Source: Hondaea fermentalgiana
Lineage: Eukaryota > Sar > Bigyra > Thraustochytrida > Thraustochytriidae
DNA length: 32,890 nt
Assembly: GCA_014084085.1 (NCBI GenBank)
Contig: NPFB01000019.1
Span: 402,275-435,164 of the forward strand
Direction: 5' to 3'
Position 1 is the stretch's first letter; every line of letters starts with the position of its first letter. The position numbers and the translations under genes are program-made. Under the pieces are notes generated by a model. That model searched no databases and had not been told where the DNA came from. It saw only the letters and a list, made by a program, of their open reading frames with translations. Shown here piece by piece: positions 8,465 to 17,288 of the stretch.

Positions 8465-10291
8465 ATGTTGGACGCGAGCAAAGACGATGGCGGAGCCGGC
8501 AGCGGCAGTGACGATGCCGGCGAGCTTCACGTGCCAATCTCGTCGCTGTCGCAGCTGGAATTAGATCGTGCGAGAGACCTCGAGGACAGAAGACGCGAGC
8601 TTCATCCCGAAGATGCTCGCAGTCAGCCTCGCTCGCGGCCGTCCCGCGGCAAGAGCAAGACTGTCGGAAATGAGACGCTCTTCAAAGTGCTTGTAGCTTT
8701 CGTTATCGTCACCTATGTCATTTTCTTCACGGTGGCTGTGGCGCGCATGACGACGATCCCACTCGAAGGCTCTGCAGCTTCTGTGGTGCGTCGCGTTAAG
8801 GCGCCGAGTCTGCGCCCAAAGGTCTCTTGGCTTGAACCAATTTCGGAAATGGCCGGTGGAATGATCAACAAAATTTTCCACTTTCACTGGATGGGCCTCT
8901 TTGGACGCTACCACGGCTATGGTGGAGCGCAAGGTCTTCAGCGAAGTGCCGCGGTCCTTGCAGAAGAACGCTATGCTGCCCAGGTTGCGCGAGAAGCCGT
9001 TCAGGCTGCCAAAGATCGTGCGAATGCCGCCGCTTTCTCCAAAGGTCGCCTCGAAGCGGAGCTCGCTGATGCATTGCCCGAGGTGGATCACGACGACACC
9101 GCTGATTCCTTGAGGAGAGAGGGAGAAGGCGAAAAGGAGGATCAAGAGGAAGGGGAGGAAGAGGAGGAAGAGGAGGAGGACCTTTGGTACGTGGGCGTAC
9201 TTTTGGCTCTCTTCGGAACGATGGTTGCTGCTGTCGGCAACCATCTCGTGACACTCGCGCACAAAATGTCTCTCGACGAGGAGTCCCGTCACCGCGTTGC
9301 CAAATTTCCCCCTCCAGCGCAATGGGCTCGGGCAATGCTTCCTCGCAATAAGGTCGCACGCCGTCAGGTGTTGGCTTACACGTCGCGGCCGTCCGTCATG
9401 TGTTGGCTGGGCGGCAACGTGGCCATCACCATCCTTGGTACACTCTTGACGCTCATGAGTCTTGCACTTGCTTCGCAGTCGCTTCTGGCGCCGCTTTCGG
9501 GACTGACAATTGTCTGGAATGCACTCCTTGCCACCACGAAATGGTTTGGCGGCGTTACCTTGACGCACAAGGACATATTTGCCACTTTGCTAACACTCAT
9601 GGGGTGCGTGCTCATCGTGGGTGGTGGGCCACGCGTCACCAAGCACTATCAGCTCGAAGAGCTGGTATTGATGTTTGGCGGCCGACCTTTTCAAATCTAC
9701 TCGATCGCAGCAATCGCCGGCATTGCCTACCTTCGCGCACTCGCAGGTCAATCCGACGTCAACAAGCGACAGCTAGCAAGAGGCATGATGCCTGGCATCA
9801 TGGGTGGCTTCAACAACGTACTGGCCAAGGCGGCCGTGGAGCTGATTGGTCAATTTACAATATTCAGCTCTGCCTCGAGCATCACGCTCTTTGTGGTGTG
9901 GATTGCTGTGGCATTCTGCCAGCTTAACTGGATCAACTTTGCGCTGGAGCAGTTTGAGCCACTCTTTATTGTTCCCGTGTACCAGGCGACACTCTTGTTA
10001 TCGTCGACTCTCTGTGGGGCGTTGTACTACGGCGACTTCGCCAACCTTTCCTTTCGCCAGTACGTCACGTTTGGAGCGGGCGTGCTTGCGATTGTTGTTG
10101 GTGTTGGTCTTTTGGCTTCTGCTTCGGCAAAGCAGGATAAAAGTGCGAGTTCTCCTGCGCAATCTCCAGTCTTCAAACAGGCCAATACCAAGAAGCGTGA
10201 GCAAGTCGGTCGACAGCCTTGGTCGAGACGCTCCGCCTTTCAACAAACGCCCAAGCGGCGCGACATTTCGAATCACCAGCACCAAGGTTAA
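8465..10291 (+). CDS. NIPA-like (Mg2+ transporter / DMT superfamily) membrane protein
   Basis: A 608-residue intronless protein. Residues 240-555 resemble the NIPA family: LWYVGVLLALFGTMVAAVGN opens the domain, SLLAPLSGLTIVWNALLA (339-356) with DIFATLLTLMGCVLIVGGG (370-388) matches the NIPA core, and QLNWINFALEQFEPLFIVPV (486-505) corresponds to the conserved Q..y.n.aL..f....v.P.Y block near the last helices. NIPA proteins move Mg2+ or related divalent cations in plasma or endosomal membranes. Unusual features are a 70-residue polar N-terminus, an additional hydrophobic segment at 73-97, and a linker ending in a Glu run (about 220-239) directly before the NIPA domain. The C-terminal ~55 residues are basic and Ser/Gln-rich. 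The first ATG (8465) is used; its context is mediocre (C at -3). Ion specificity is not deducible. Confidence 0.78.
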   Translation: MLDASKDDGGAGSGSDDAGELHVPISSLSQLELDRARDLEDRRRELHPEDARSQPRSRPSRGKSKTVGNETLFKVLVAFVIVTYVIFFTVAVARMTTIPLEGSAASVVRRVKAPSLRPKVSWLEPISEMAGGMINKIFHFHWMGLFGRYHGYGGAQGLQRSAAVLAEERYAAQVAREAVQAAKDRANAAAFSKGRLEAELADALPEVDHDDTADSLRREGEGEKEDQEEGEEEEEEEEDLWYVGVLLALFGTMVAAVGNHLVTLAHKMSLDEESRHRVAKFPPPAQWARAMLPRNKVARRQVLAYTSRPSVMCWLGGNVAITILGTLLTLMSLALASQSLLAPLSGLTIVWNALLATTKWFGGVTLTHKDIFATLLTLMGCVLIVGGGPRVTKHYQLEELVLMFGGRPFQIYSIAAIAGIAYLRALAGQSDVNKRQLARGMMPGIMGGFNNVLAKAAVELIGQFTIFSSASSITLFVVWIAVAFCQLNWINFALEQFEPLFIVPVYQATLLLSSTLCGALYYGDFANLSFRQYVTFGAGVLAIVVGVGLLASASAKQDKSASSPAQSPVFKQANTKKREQVGRQPWSRRSAFQQTPKRRDISNHQHQG

Positions 10292-10683
10292 TAAAAAGAC
10301 CATTGCGAGCGGAGCTCCAGCAACTTCATTGTGGATGTTTTTGTGCATTTGATCTTTTTCTGTAGACTTTAAGTTTGAAATTGATGGAGCTTCACCAGCA
10401 TGTGATCTATGAAGTGTTACTGACTTTTTGACCTTTCCTTTTTTGTCGCCCGCCCACTCGCTCGCCAAAACCTCTTTCTCCGCAACGTGAACGTGCGACC
10501 ATCAACTTGATTTCAATGTGGGAAACCAAAGACCAGAGACCTGCCTAACTTTTTCATCACCATTCGCAGCATCCAAGGATTGCGAAATGTACCTTGCAAA
10601 ACAAAAGCTACGCATGAAAAAGGACCAACGCCAGGAAAGATAACAAGGACACGCAGAACTCATTGCCAAGATATCATAACTTT
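10292..10683. other. Convergent 3' spacer (NIPA-like / RPL36)
   Basis: About 390 bases between two genes reading towards each other, so both 3' untranslated regions should lie here. T-rich stretches at about 10350-10445. No coding frame that I trust. Confidence 0.5.
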
Positions 10684-11486
10684 TTAGTGCTGACCCCGGG
10701 CACGCATGGTGGCGGCGAGGTTCTTGAGCTCGTCGCGCTTGAGGATGGCGCGGCGGTGCGAGCCGAGCCGGGCCTTGGCAACCTTGTAGATCTTCTTGTC
10801 GGCGCTGCCACCCATAACCTTGATCACATCGATAATACGCTTCTCGTAGGGGGCGAGACCGGCGACCTCGCGGATGAGGCCGCGGACCTGATGGACGCGC
10901 TTGCTCTTGCGCTGTATTAAGTTTGTCGTGGGTCATCCGAACATGTTCGAATGGGCGAGAAAAGTTAGTCATCTCCGTTTTTTTTGTTCCACGTACACGC
11001 ACGCCCGCCCGCCTCTCTCTCCATTTCTCTTCCTCCAAAAGACAAAACAAAGCATCGTCATTTTGGCTTGCGGAGAAAGGTAAACCGCTCGGCGTAGGCC
11101 TGGCGACGACCGTCGGCCGCGATACCAGTATCGCTGGCGCGAAGGTCGCCTTTTCATCTTCCGAGGCTCAATTGGAGCGGTCTCCTTTCACAGCAATCTC
11201 TCTCTCTCTCCTCTCGAACGCGCGCTGCTCAAGAGACCGACGGCCTTGTGCTGGGCGTACTCCTTGTCGCAAGCGACGTCGGTGTCGGTCTCCGAGCGCA
11301 AGCAAGCGAGCACGCAAGCGAGCGAGAGGTTGGTCGGCGCTCTCTCCGCGCGCATGCATCCATGCATGCCCGCACGCAGGCAATACTTACGCCAACTCGC
11401 CGGGAGGGCCTGGACGAGGAAGCGTTGGGGCGCTTCTCCACGATGTGGCCCTTGTTCGGGCCGCGCACGATGCCGGACGCAGACAT
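10684..11486 (-). CDS. RPL36: 60S ribosomal protein L36 (eL36), two exons
   Basis: Exon 1 runs 11486-11391 (32 codons) and exon 2 runs 10911-10684, giving 107 residues, the usual eL36 length. Exon 1 encodes [20 protein letters not shown], matching the family start with G-x-x-x-G-x-NKG. Exon 2 encodes [19 protein letters not shown], then [20 protein letters not shown] and a basic C-terminus ending RARGQH. The [14 protein letters not shown] block is diagnostic of eL36, a component of the large cytosolic ribosomal subunit. The intron is phase 0 (GTAAGT donor, ATACAG acceptor). The ATG has A at -3. The exons are in different frames and exon 2 has no ATG of its own near its 5' end, so a single-ORF gene caller would miss it. 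Confidence 0.95.
10912..11390 (-). other. Intron of RPL36
   Basis: 479 nt, from a perfect GTAAGT donor at 11390 to ATACAG ending at 10912. Contains a TAGGCCT heptamer at 11095-11101 and GC-rich CAAGCGAGCG-type low complexity. No snoRNA boxes were recognised, though ribosomal-protein introns are a place to look for them. Confidence 0.85.
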
Positions 11487-13105
11487 GGTCGCGGGGATGT
11501 GTCGGGCGGCGGCGGTCACCTGTCCTTCAATTGCTCTTCTGCTCTGCTTCCCCTCCTTCTGGCCCCTCCTTCTTCCCTCTGCTTAGCAGCGACTGGAGCG
11601 AGGAATGTATGGCACCGACCGGGCCGCGGCGCCGCCGCACTTTGCTGCCGATTCCGCAGCAAAGGGGCCCGGCCAACCACGAGTGGCGCAAGGGCTGGGG
11701 TTGCGGGACTTCGGCGCGGGAGAGCGCCGGGAGAGAAGGGGGGCGGGGTGGAGGCGCGGGGGGGAGAAAGGGAGGGAAGATACAGGACTCGGGAGCAGGT
11801 TGGGGAAGGCGGGCTTGGAGTGGAGGTATGGGCGAGAGGGAAGAGAGGTCTACTGTGCCCCCGTTGGGGGGTGAGGTACGAGTTTTGTGATGAAGTCGGA
11901 GTCGGAAGCCCGGTTTGGAGCTTGGAGATGGCGAGAGAAGGGAGACAAACGTCTGCGAAGACCCCTCGGCCGGAGAGGGGGCGGAAACGAGAATAGGCGG
12001 GACTCGGTGCACGCGCCGGCACCTCATGAATCAACCAACATCAACTGCAACAACCATGGCAACACGATTTGCACGACAGTCTGTGCGACAAAATAGCATA
12101 GGGCCTACCTCAAGCCAAGAAGAAAAACAACAACAGCAACGCCAACAGCAACAACACCAAAAACATCATCCACAATCGACCGGCCACAGCCCGTGCAAGG
12201 ATTGTGCAGGATGTAGTTTAGCGTGTGCACCGGAGCGCGTGCCGGAAGAGCAAGCCAGCAAGCAAGCAAGCAACAGCAAGCAAGCAAGCAGCTGCAGGCA
12301 AGCAAGCCCAGCCGCGCTGGCGCGAGCGACACGACTGCGAGTCCAGACGCGCAGCGACACGCGCGAGCAGCTGCAGCAGGGCGCGGGCGGGCGCCGTCGG
12401 CGGCGAGGAGCCGCTGCTTCTGCTGCTTCTGCTGCGTGCCTGGGGCCGCGGGAGCGAGCGAGCGAGGGAGGCGAGCGGGTAGGCAGGCAGGCGCGGTGGG
12501 ACGGGCGACTTGGGTCGGCGTACATTGCTGCCACGCGCGCGGACCTGGCTGGCAAGGTGGCGAGGGTCGGGGCCTGTGCTTACGGCGCCGCAAACACAAG
12601 CCAACACCAGCGAGGGATCGCGAGCAGCAGAGCAGAGCAGAGCAGAGCTGCGCCGCGCTGGAGAATCGTCTGCACGGGAAGGTGTGCTGGGCGGGAGGGA
12701 ATACGTTCGTACGCACGCGCGCAGTAGCAGCAGCAGCACGTACTGCTCTCAGGCAGAGGTTGCTCGCTTGCGCGCTCGCTCTGAGCGACGCGGAGAGTCG
12801 CTGACCTGGCAGCGCGCGCAAAGGGCGAGCGAGCTCGGTCGCAGAGCGGGTATTTTCCGCACCTCGACGCGGGTGTACTTCCGGAGCAACTGGTAAAGTC
12901 GAGGCGAACGAGGAGCTTTGTTTGGGCCGTCGCAGGCACGCGTCGATCAAGCAGTTGACCGAGCCGGGCGTGCGAGTGTGCGTGCGTGCGTGGTAAAGCC
13001 TTTTCACGCTCAAGTCGCAGACCGTTCGGCATTGACTGTGACGGTCGTTGGGACTGTCTGCTTTTCTGCTGTGCTGCAAACTTGTAGCGGCAAATACGCG
13101 ACACG
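11487..13105. repeat. Divergent promoter spacer with microsatellites
   Basis: 1.6 kb between RPL36 (-) and the PH-domain gene (+). It contains G-rich DNA at about 11700-11880, CAA/CAG-rich DNA at about 12120-12170, (AAGC)n at about 12249-12308 and AGAGC repeats at 12622-12648. Long frames on both strands encode only low-complexity Ala/Arg/Ser products. I call no gene. Confidence 0.55.
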
Positions 13106-14593
13106 ATGCAGGGCGAGGAGCACGATGCAATCGTCCACGGCGGCTACGTGCAAATGCACGGCAAGATGGGACTCGTGAAGCAGCGACGCTTCTTTGCGCT
13201 GGATGAGGATATCTTGGCCCTGCGAATTTGCCGCAACGACAAGGATCTAGCGAGCCGGCAGACCTTGCCTCTCGACGAGATCTCCTTCATTGAGCTCGAT
13301 GGCGCCCGCTTCACGATTCACTTTTCGGACACGGCCACGCCCCCGAATAATGGACGCAAGTACACAGCCTTGTGCAAAACGCCAGAAGAAGCTGCCGAAT
13401 GGGTCTCCGCTATCGAGTCTTTGCGACCTCTACCGGACGCAGATGGCCACGAGGAAGAAGAAGAGCTCGAGGAATACGACCCAGAGGCAGGACACGACGA
13501 CGACGACGATCTTCATGACGAAGAAGATGCCTTCGATGTCGCTGACGACTTGCACACCGACGACGACGAGGATCTGTATGCTGACGAGGTCGAGATGGAA
13601 CCCGAGGCCCTGGCAGCAGCCGACGTTGACAATGGAGATGGCTACATTGCAGACTTGACCTTTTTTGAATTTCTTGGCGGCATCGTGCCTGACCCGACGA
13701 AACTTCTCTGGATTGGTGCGCTACCGAAACCAGTGAAAAAGAGCGCACTCGGACGACTGCGTGACTCCCTGCGCAAGAGTCTCTCTCGATCCCGAAAGTC
13801 TATGCGCGTCAGCACGGATAGCCGACAGGCCACGAAAGAAGCAGAAAAAGTCAAACCAAGCAAGGCCGAAAAGTCGCGCAAAGAAGGCAAGTTCAAGAAG
13901 AAGACGAAAAAAGACAAAGCGAGCGCCAAAAAGTCCCATGAGGAAGTCGATGCCGAGGCGGAGGAGCACGAGGCGGGGCAGGAAGAGGAGGAGGAGGAGG
14001 ACCCGGACAAGGCGGCCCTCAGCAAGTTGATTGCCAAGAACCTCGCAGCCAAATCAAGCAAGGGTGCTCCCAAGTATGCCACGCGGCCGCCGAAGGGCGG
14101 CCGGAGAATGCAGAGTCTCGGTCGAGGCCTCTTTTCTAAAAAGTCCGGCGCCGGCAAGGCGCAAAACGTGGTTGGTGCGCCTCCGGAGGGAACTGCGGCA
14201 AAGCCTCTTAGCAAAGACGAAATTACCGAGAAAATTGCGCGCCAAGCCCGCCAAGCGGGCGGCGGCATTTACTTGACGGGCGCGGCAACCGTCGGTCTTG
14301 CAGAGGACATTTCCAAGTCTAAATTAGCCATGTCGCTCGCCAAGCGAAAAGAAGAGAATGAGCGCCGCAAGGCCAAGGAAGCCAAGGCAGAAGCCAAGGT
14401 GAAGGCAGCGGAAGAGCGCGCCAAGGTCAAACAGCCGCCCGAGCAGCCACCGGGGAAGGACAAGCTTGCCGCTTTCCTTTCCCAGAACCCGGGCCATCGG
14501 CCGCCTCAAGATGAAGACCTTGACGAGCTCAGCGAGGATGAGCACGAGTATAGCGAGGACGACCAGGACGATGAGTCGGCTCATCGTCTGTGA
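13106..14593 (+). CDS. PH-domain protein with acidic middle and Lys-rich tail
   Basis: A 495-residue intronless protein; the ATG has A at -3. Residues 8-107 look like a pleckstrin-homology domain: GGYVQMHGKMGLVKQRRFFALD opens it (only the GYV and KQRRFFAL parts matter), alternating strands follow, and a C-terminal helix PEEAAEWVSAIESL carries the invariant Trp99. PH domains bind phosphoinositides or proteins, so membrane association is likely. Residues 110-180 are extremely acidic (DDDDDLHDEED, HTDDDEDLYADEVEME). A short hydrophobic stretch follows, then Lys/Arg/Ser-rich sequence including RLRDSLRKSLSRSRKS, a second acidic block (about 285-300) and an Asp/Glu-rich C-terminus. No catalytic domain is visible, so a scaffold or adaptor role is only a guess. 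Confidence 0.78.
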   Translation: MQGEEHDAIVHGGYVQMHGKMGLVKQRRFFALDEDILALRICRNDKDLASRQTLPLDEISFIELDGARFTIHFSDTATPPNNGRKYTALCKTPEEAAEWVSAIESLRPLPDADGHEEEEELEEYDPEAGHDDDDDLHDEEDAFDVADDLHTDDDEDLYADEVEMEPEALAAADVDNGDGYIADLTFFEFLGGIVPDPTKLLWIGALPKPVKKSALGRLRDSLRKSLSRSRKSMRVSTDSRQATKEAEKVKPSKAEKSRKEGKFKKKTKKDKASAKKSHEEVDAEAEEHEAGQEEEEEEDPDKAALSKLIAKNLAAKSSKGAPKYATRPPKGGRRMQSLGRGLFSKKSGAGKAQNVVGAPPEGTAAKPLSKDEITEKIARQARQAGGGIYLTGAATVGLAEDISKSKLAMSLAKRKEENERRKAKEAKAEAKVKAAEERAKVKQPPEQPPGKDKLAAFLSQNPGHRPPQDEDLDELSEDEHEYSEDDQDDESAHRL

Positions 14594-15125
14594 GCGAATG
14601 TGTGTTTTCAATTGCTTCGTCCAACCATTTGTAGATCACTTTTGTTGTTCCCTTTTTTCTCAACAGAGGCCTGCTCTCGGCCTTTTTTCGAGGCCTCAGA
14701 CCTACTTGAACATTGGATCATCTTGTGCGTCTCTTGAGAATTTTCCCAGTCTACGATGAGGGAAATTTTAAAAAATTAAACTGTCTACGTCCGTAGGCCC
14801 TACTTGTCTTTTTTCGTTCCCCCCATGCGTGCGAAAGGCTAGTCTCAGAAGTTGTCGCTGTGCCCAAGAAGGCGCCTTCAACAAGCCGAAGAAGAAAAAT
14901 AAAATAAAATAAAAGCAAAGCAAAGCCGAGCAAAGCAGAAAAAAGAAAGCAGCAAACAACATTTTTACAACAAACAAGCAGCACGAGAGAGCAACGCCGA
15001 GCAGCGTCCTCTTCTCTTCGCCAAGCCGCCGCGCAGCTCGTGGTGTTGAGAGCGCAAGAGGTCGCGCACACCCTCCCTCCGCCGAGTCAGTCTCGATCGG
15101 CGAAGAGGGGCGACAAACAGTCAGC
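14594..15125. other. Spacer between PH-domain gene and MED10
   Basis: About 530 bases, A/T-rich in its first half. A purine-rich AAATAAAATAAAATAAAAGC stretch lies near 14898, followed by AAAGC repeats, and an imperfect palindrome GTAGGCCCTAC at 14793-14803. Presumed 3' end of one gene and promoter of the next. No gene seen. Confidence 0.5.
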
Positions 15126-15659
15126 ATGGCGGCCGAGCGGGCGCAGCCAGTAATGAAGGCTATCCAGGACGCCCTCGCCGAGCTCGACGAGACGGCACGC
15201 CTGGTGGGCGAGTTTTACGACGACGACAAGGGAACAGCACAAAAGGAAATGTTTGAGCGCGTCAATAACCTGATTGGTCACTTTGAAAAGGTTGACGGGA
15301 TGCGGACGCAACTTGACGGCCTTCGCGTACCCGTTGACTTTCTCGACCATCTCGATCAGGTTGAAAATGCCAATCCGGAACTCTATACGCGCTACAAGGC
15401 CGACTACCTTCTCGAGGAGAAGGAACGAAAACGACGCGTTGCCAAAGACATGCAGACCATCAAGGAGGAAATCTCTGCAGAGATGGCCAAGGGTCTCGAC
15501 AAAGCCCCAAGCGCTACGGAAACGGCCGATGAGCCTCCTGATGCCGCGAGTGGAGCGCCCGCGGCAGGAAACGCTGCTGCAGCAGCATCAGCCCCGCCTT
15601 CGGCCGTCGCTGCTGCCGCTGCTGCTGCTGCTGCGTCCAGCTCGGGAGCTTCGTCATAG
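15126..15659 (+). CDS. MED10: Mediator complex subunit 10
   Basis: A 177-residue intronless protein. Residues 1-125 match MED10 (Nut2): a helix with ELDETARLVGEFYDDDKGT, then MFERVNNLIGHFEKVDGMR, then LRVPVDFLDHLDQVENANPE and LYTRYKADYLLEEKER. The 'vP.e.ldyiD.g.NP.lYt' block is the family's best signature. MED10 belongs to the middle module of Mediator, which links transcription factors to RNA polymerase II in the nucleus. Residues 128-177 are an Ala/Ser-rich tail encoded partly by a GCT-repeat microsatellite (about 15602-15635), extra to the conserved domain. Length without the tail is normal for the family. Confidence 0.88.
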   Translation: MAAERAQPVMKAIQDALAELDETARLVGEFYDDDKGTAQKEMFERVNNLIGHFEKVDGMRTQLDGLRVPVDFLDHLDQVENANPELYTRYKADYLLEEKERKRRVAKDMQTIKEEISAEMAKGLDKAPSATETADEPPDAASGAPAAGNAAAAASAPPSAVAAAAAAAAASSSGASS

Positions 15660-17288
15660 AATTCGTCCATGATGCGCAATTCTGGGGAAGCTTTTAAAAG
15701 CGGTCATTAGAAACGAAGCGCTCAAGGATAGCCCCAACACTGTGCTCTGAATACATCCAAGCTTTCCGAATCAAGTTCGACCACTCGCCAGGATCAGCAT
15801 CCCGAAAGACCAACCTTGCCGGCAATATTGACTTGCTGCTCCTGTCTCGTAATTTTTGGGGGTACTAGGGAGCTGGGGAGGAGAAGCCGTCTTCACGCCA
15901 AGCAAGGACACGTGCGCGTGGGGTACTTTTGGCTTTGCGGTCTTTCAGCATGTATAATCAATCTCCCAAAGCATTATGTGCGCTGGGCTCGCGTCCGCTG
16001 CTCCGACCGAGAATCGACCCACGACAATCAAGTTTGCAGTGCAGCGAAGGCATTATCCGTCACCATTTTCTGAGATGCGCGCGTTTCCTCGTGTTTCTTC
16101 GAGGTAGGCCTGGTTCGCGAGTGCAGAGTGTAGTCACCGGCAGCCTACACTTGGTTGCATGCGGTATCCTATGAACGCCTCTATGTGTGTCCTGTAGTAT
16201 ATCGTGAATTCCAGGCCTCGTATCATTCGTGCTCAGCCATTCGCTCTGTGGTCGCTGTCGCGTTTTCACGTCACACCAGGCAAGCGGAGAGGCGGGCCGA
16301 CTGGCCGGCTGGCTGGCTGGCCTATGGCCGATCCCAGCCGCCTCAACATGGCCGATCCTCGCCGTCCCCCTCACCTGGGCAACTTCCATCCCATGTATCT
16401 CCCTTCTGTGAGTGTTATACTATTTTTCCTCATCGATTCTTCACAGGCACGCAGGCAGGCAGGCAGGCAGGCAGGCCGTCAGTCGACTGCCGCCGCTTCT
16501 GCGTCTCCCGCGCTTCTGCGTGTCTGCGCATTTGCGCGTCCATCCGCCTGGCTCTGGCCGCCAGGCGCCATGGTCTCGCGACCGGGGTCGTCTTCCGCCG
16601 GCCGATCCTGGCGGCGGAAATCCCGGGTCCCCGTCACGCAGGGCGGCGGAATTCCGGGCGCCGTGCCGAGTTCGACTCCGGCTCGGGACCAGGCGCCGCG
16701 GGGCCGCGCCGGGCAGACGCGCTTCGCTTCTCCGCTCCTCCGCCTCTGCCGTCCCCGCGGCCGCGGCCGCACCGCGAGTGAGCGAGCGAGCGCGAGCGCG
16801 GCAGCCCGCGCGCCCTCGGGGCGCGAGCGAGCGCGGGAGGTCTCGGGTCGAGGAGGCGCGGCATCGGCATCTTCGTCTTCATCGTGGGCGCGGGAGCGTC
16901 GCGCATCATCACCTCATCCATCCATCCATCCATCACAACCCGCGCGCCCGATCGATCGACCGGCCGACCGGCCGGCCAGCCCGCGCGGCGCGAGAGCGCG
17001 GCGGGAGACCNNNNNNNNNNNNNNNNNNNNNNNNNNNNNNNNNNNNNNNNNNNNNNNNNNNNNNNNNNNNNNNNNNNNNNNNNNNNNNNNNNNNNNNNNN
17101 NNNNNNNNNNGGGCGGCCCCGCGGCGCGGCGTCCGACGCCCTGGGCCGGGGCGGCCGCCAGGCCCTGGCCAGGACCATTTCGAAACGCCCGCGCGCCTCC
17201 TGCGCTCGCTCGCGCTCTCGATACCCTCCGCCCGCTCGCTCGCGAGGAGGCTCGGGCCGGGCCGAAGCGCCGCGGGCAGCGGCAGGTG
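15660..17288. repeat. Spacer with microsatellites around an assembly gap
   Basis: 1.6 kb upstream of the orphan membrane gene. It contains (GGCA)n at 16445-16477, (CATC)n at 16915-16934 and GCGAGCG-type low complexity at 16770-16840, then the N gap. Long open frames here are artefacts of GC-rich low complexity and of reading through N. Early exons of the downstream gene could be hidden in or near the gap. Confidence 0.5.
17011..17110. other. Assembly gap (100 N)
   Basis: Exactly 100 consecutive N. The round length suggests a placeholder gap of unknown true size. Both flanks are extremely GC-rich (GCGCGGCGGGAG on the left, CCCCGCGGCGCGGCG on the right), a usual cause of sequencing dropout. 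Confidence 0.97.

Noticed and set aside
10502..11050. 182-codon minus-strand frame over RPL36 exon 2
   Set aside because: Wrong frame. The overlapping frame encodes an unmistakable eL36 C-terminus once joined to exon 1 at 11391-11486.
12105..13130. 341-codon minus-strand frame in the RPL36/PH spacer
   Set aside because: Low-complexity Arg/Ala/Ser/Cys product with no conserved motif. The open frame results from repeats.
16445..16477. GGCA tandem array as a CRISPR-like repeat
   Set aside because: It is a four-base microsatellite without spacers, in a eukaryotic genome.
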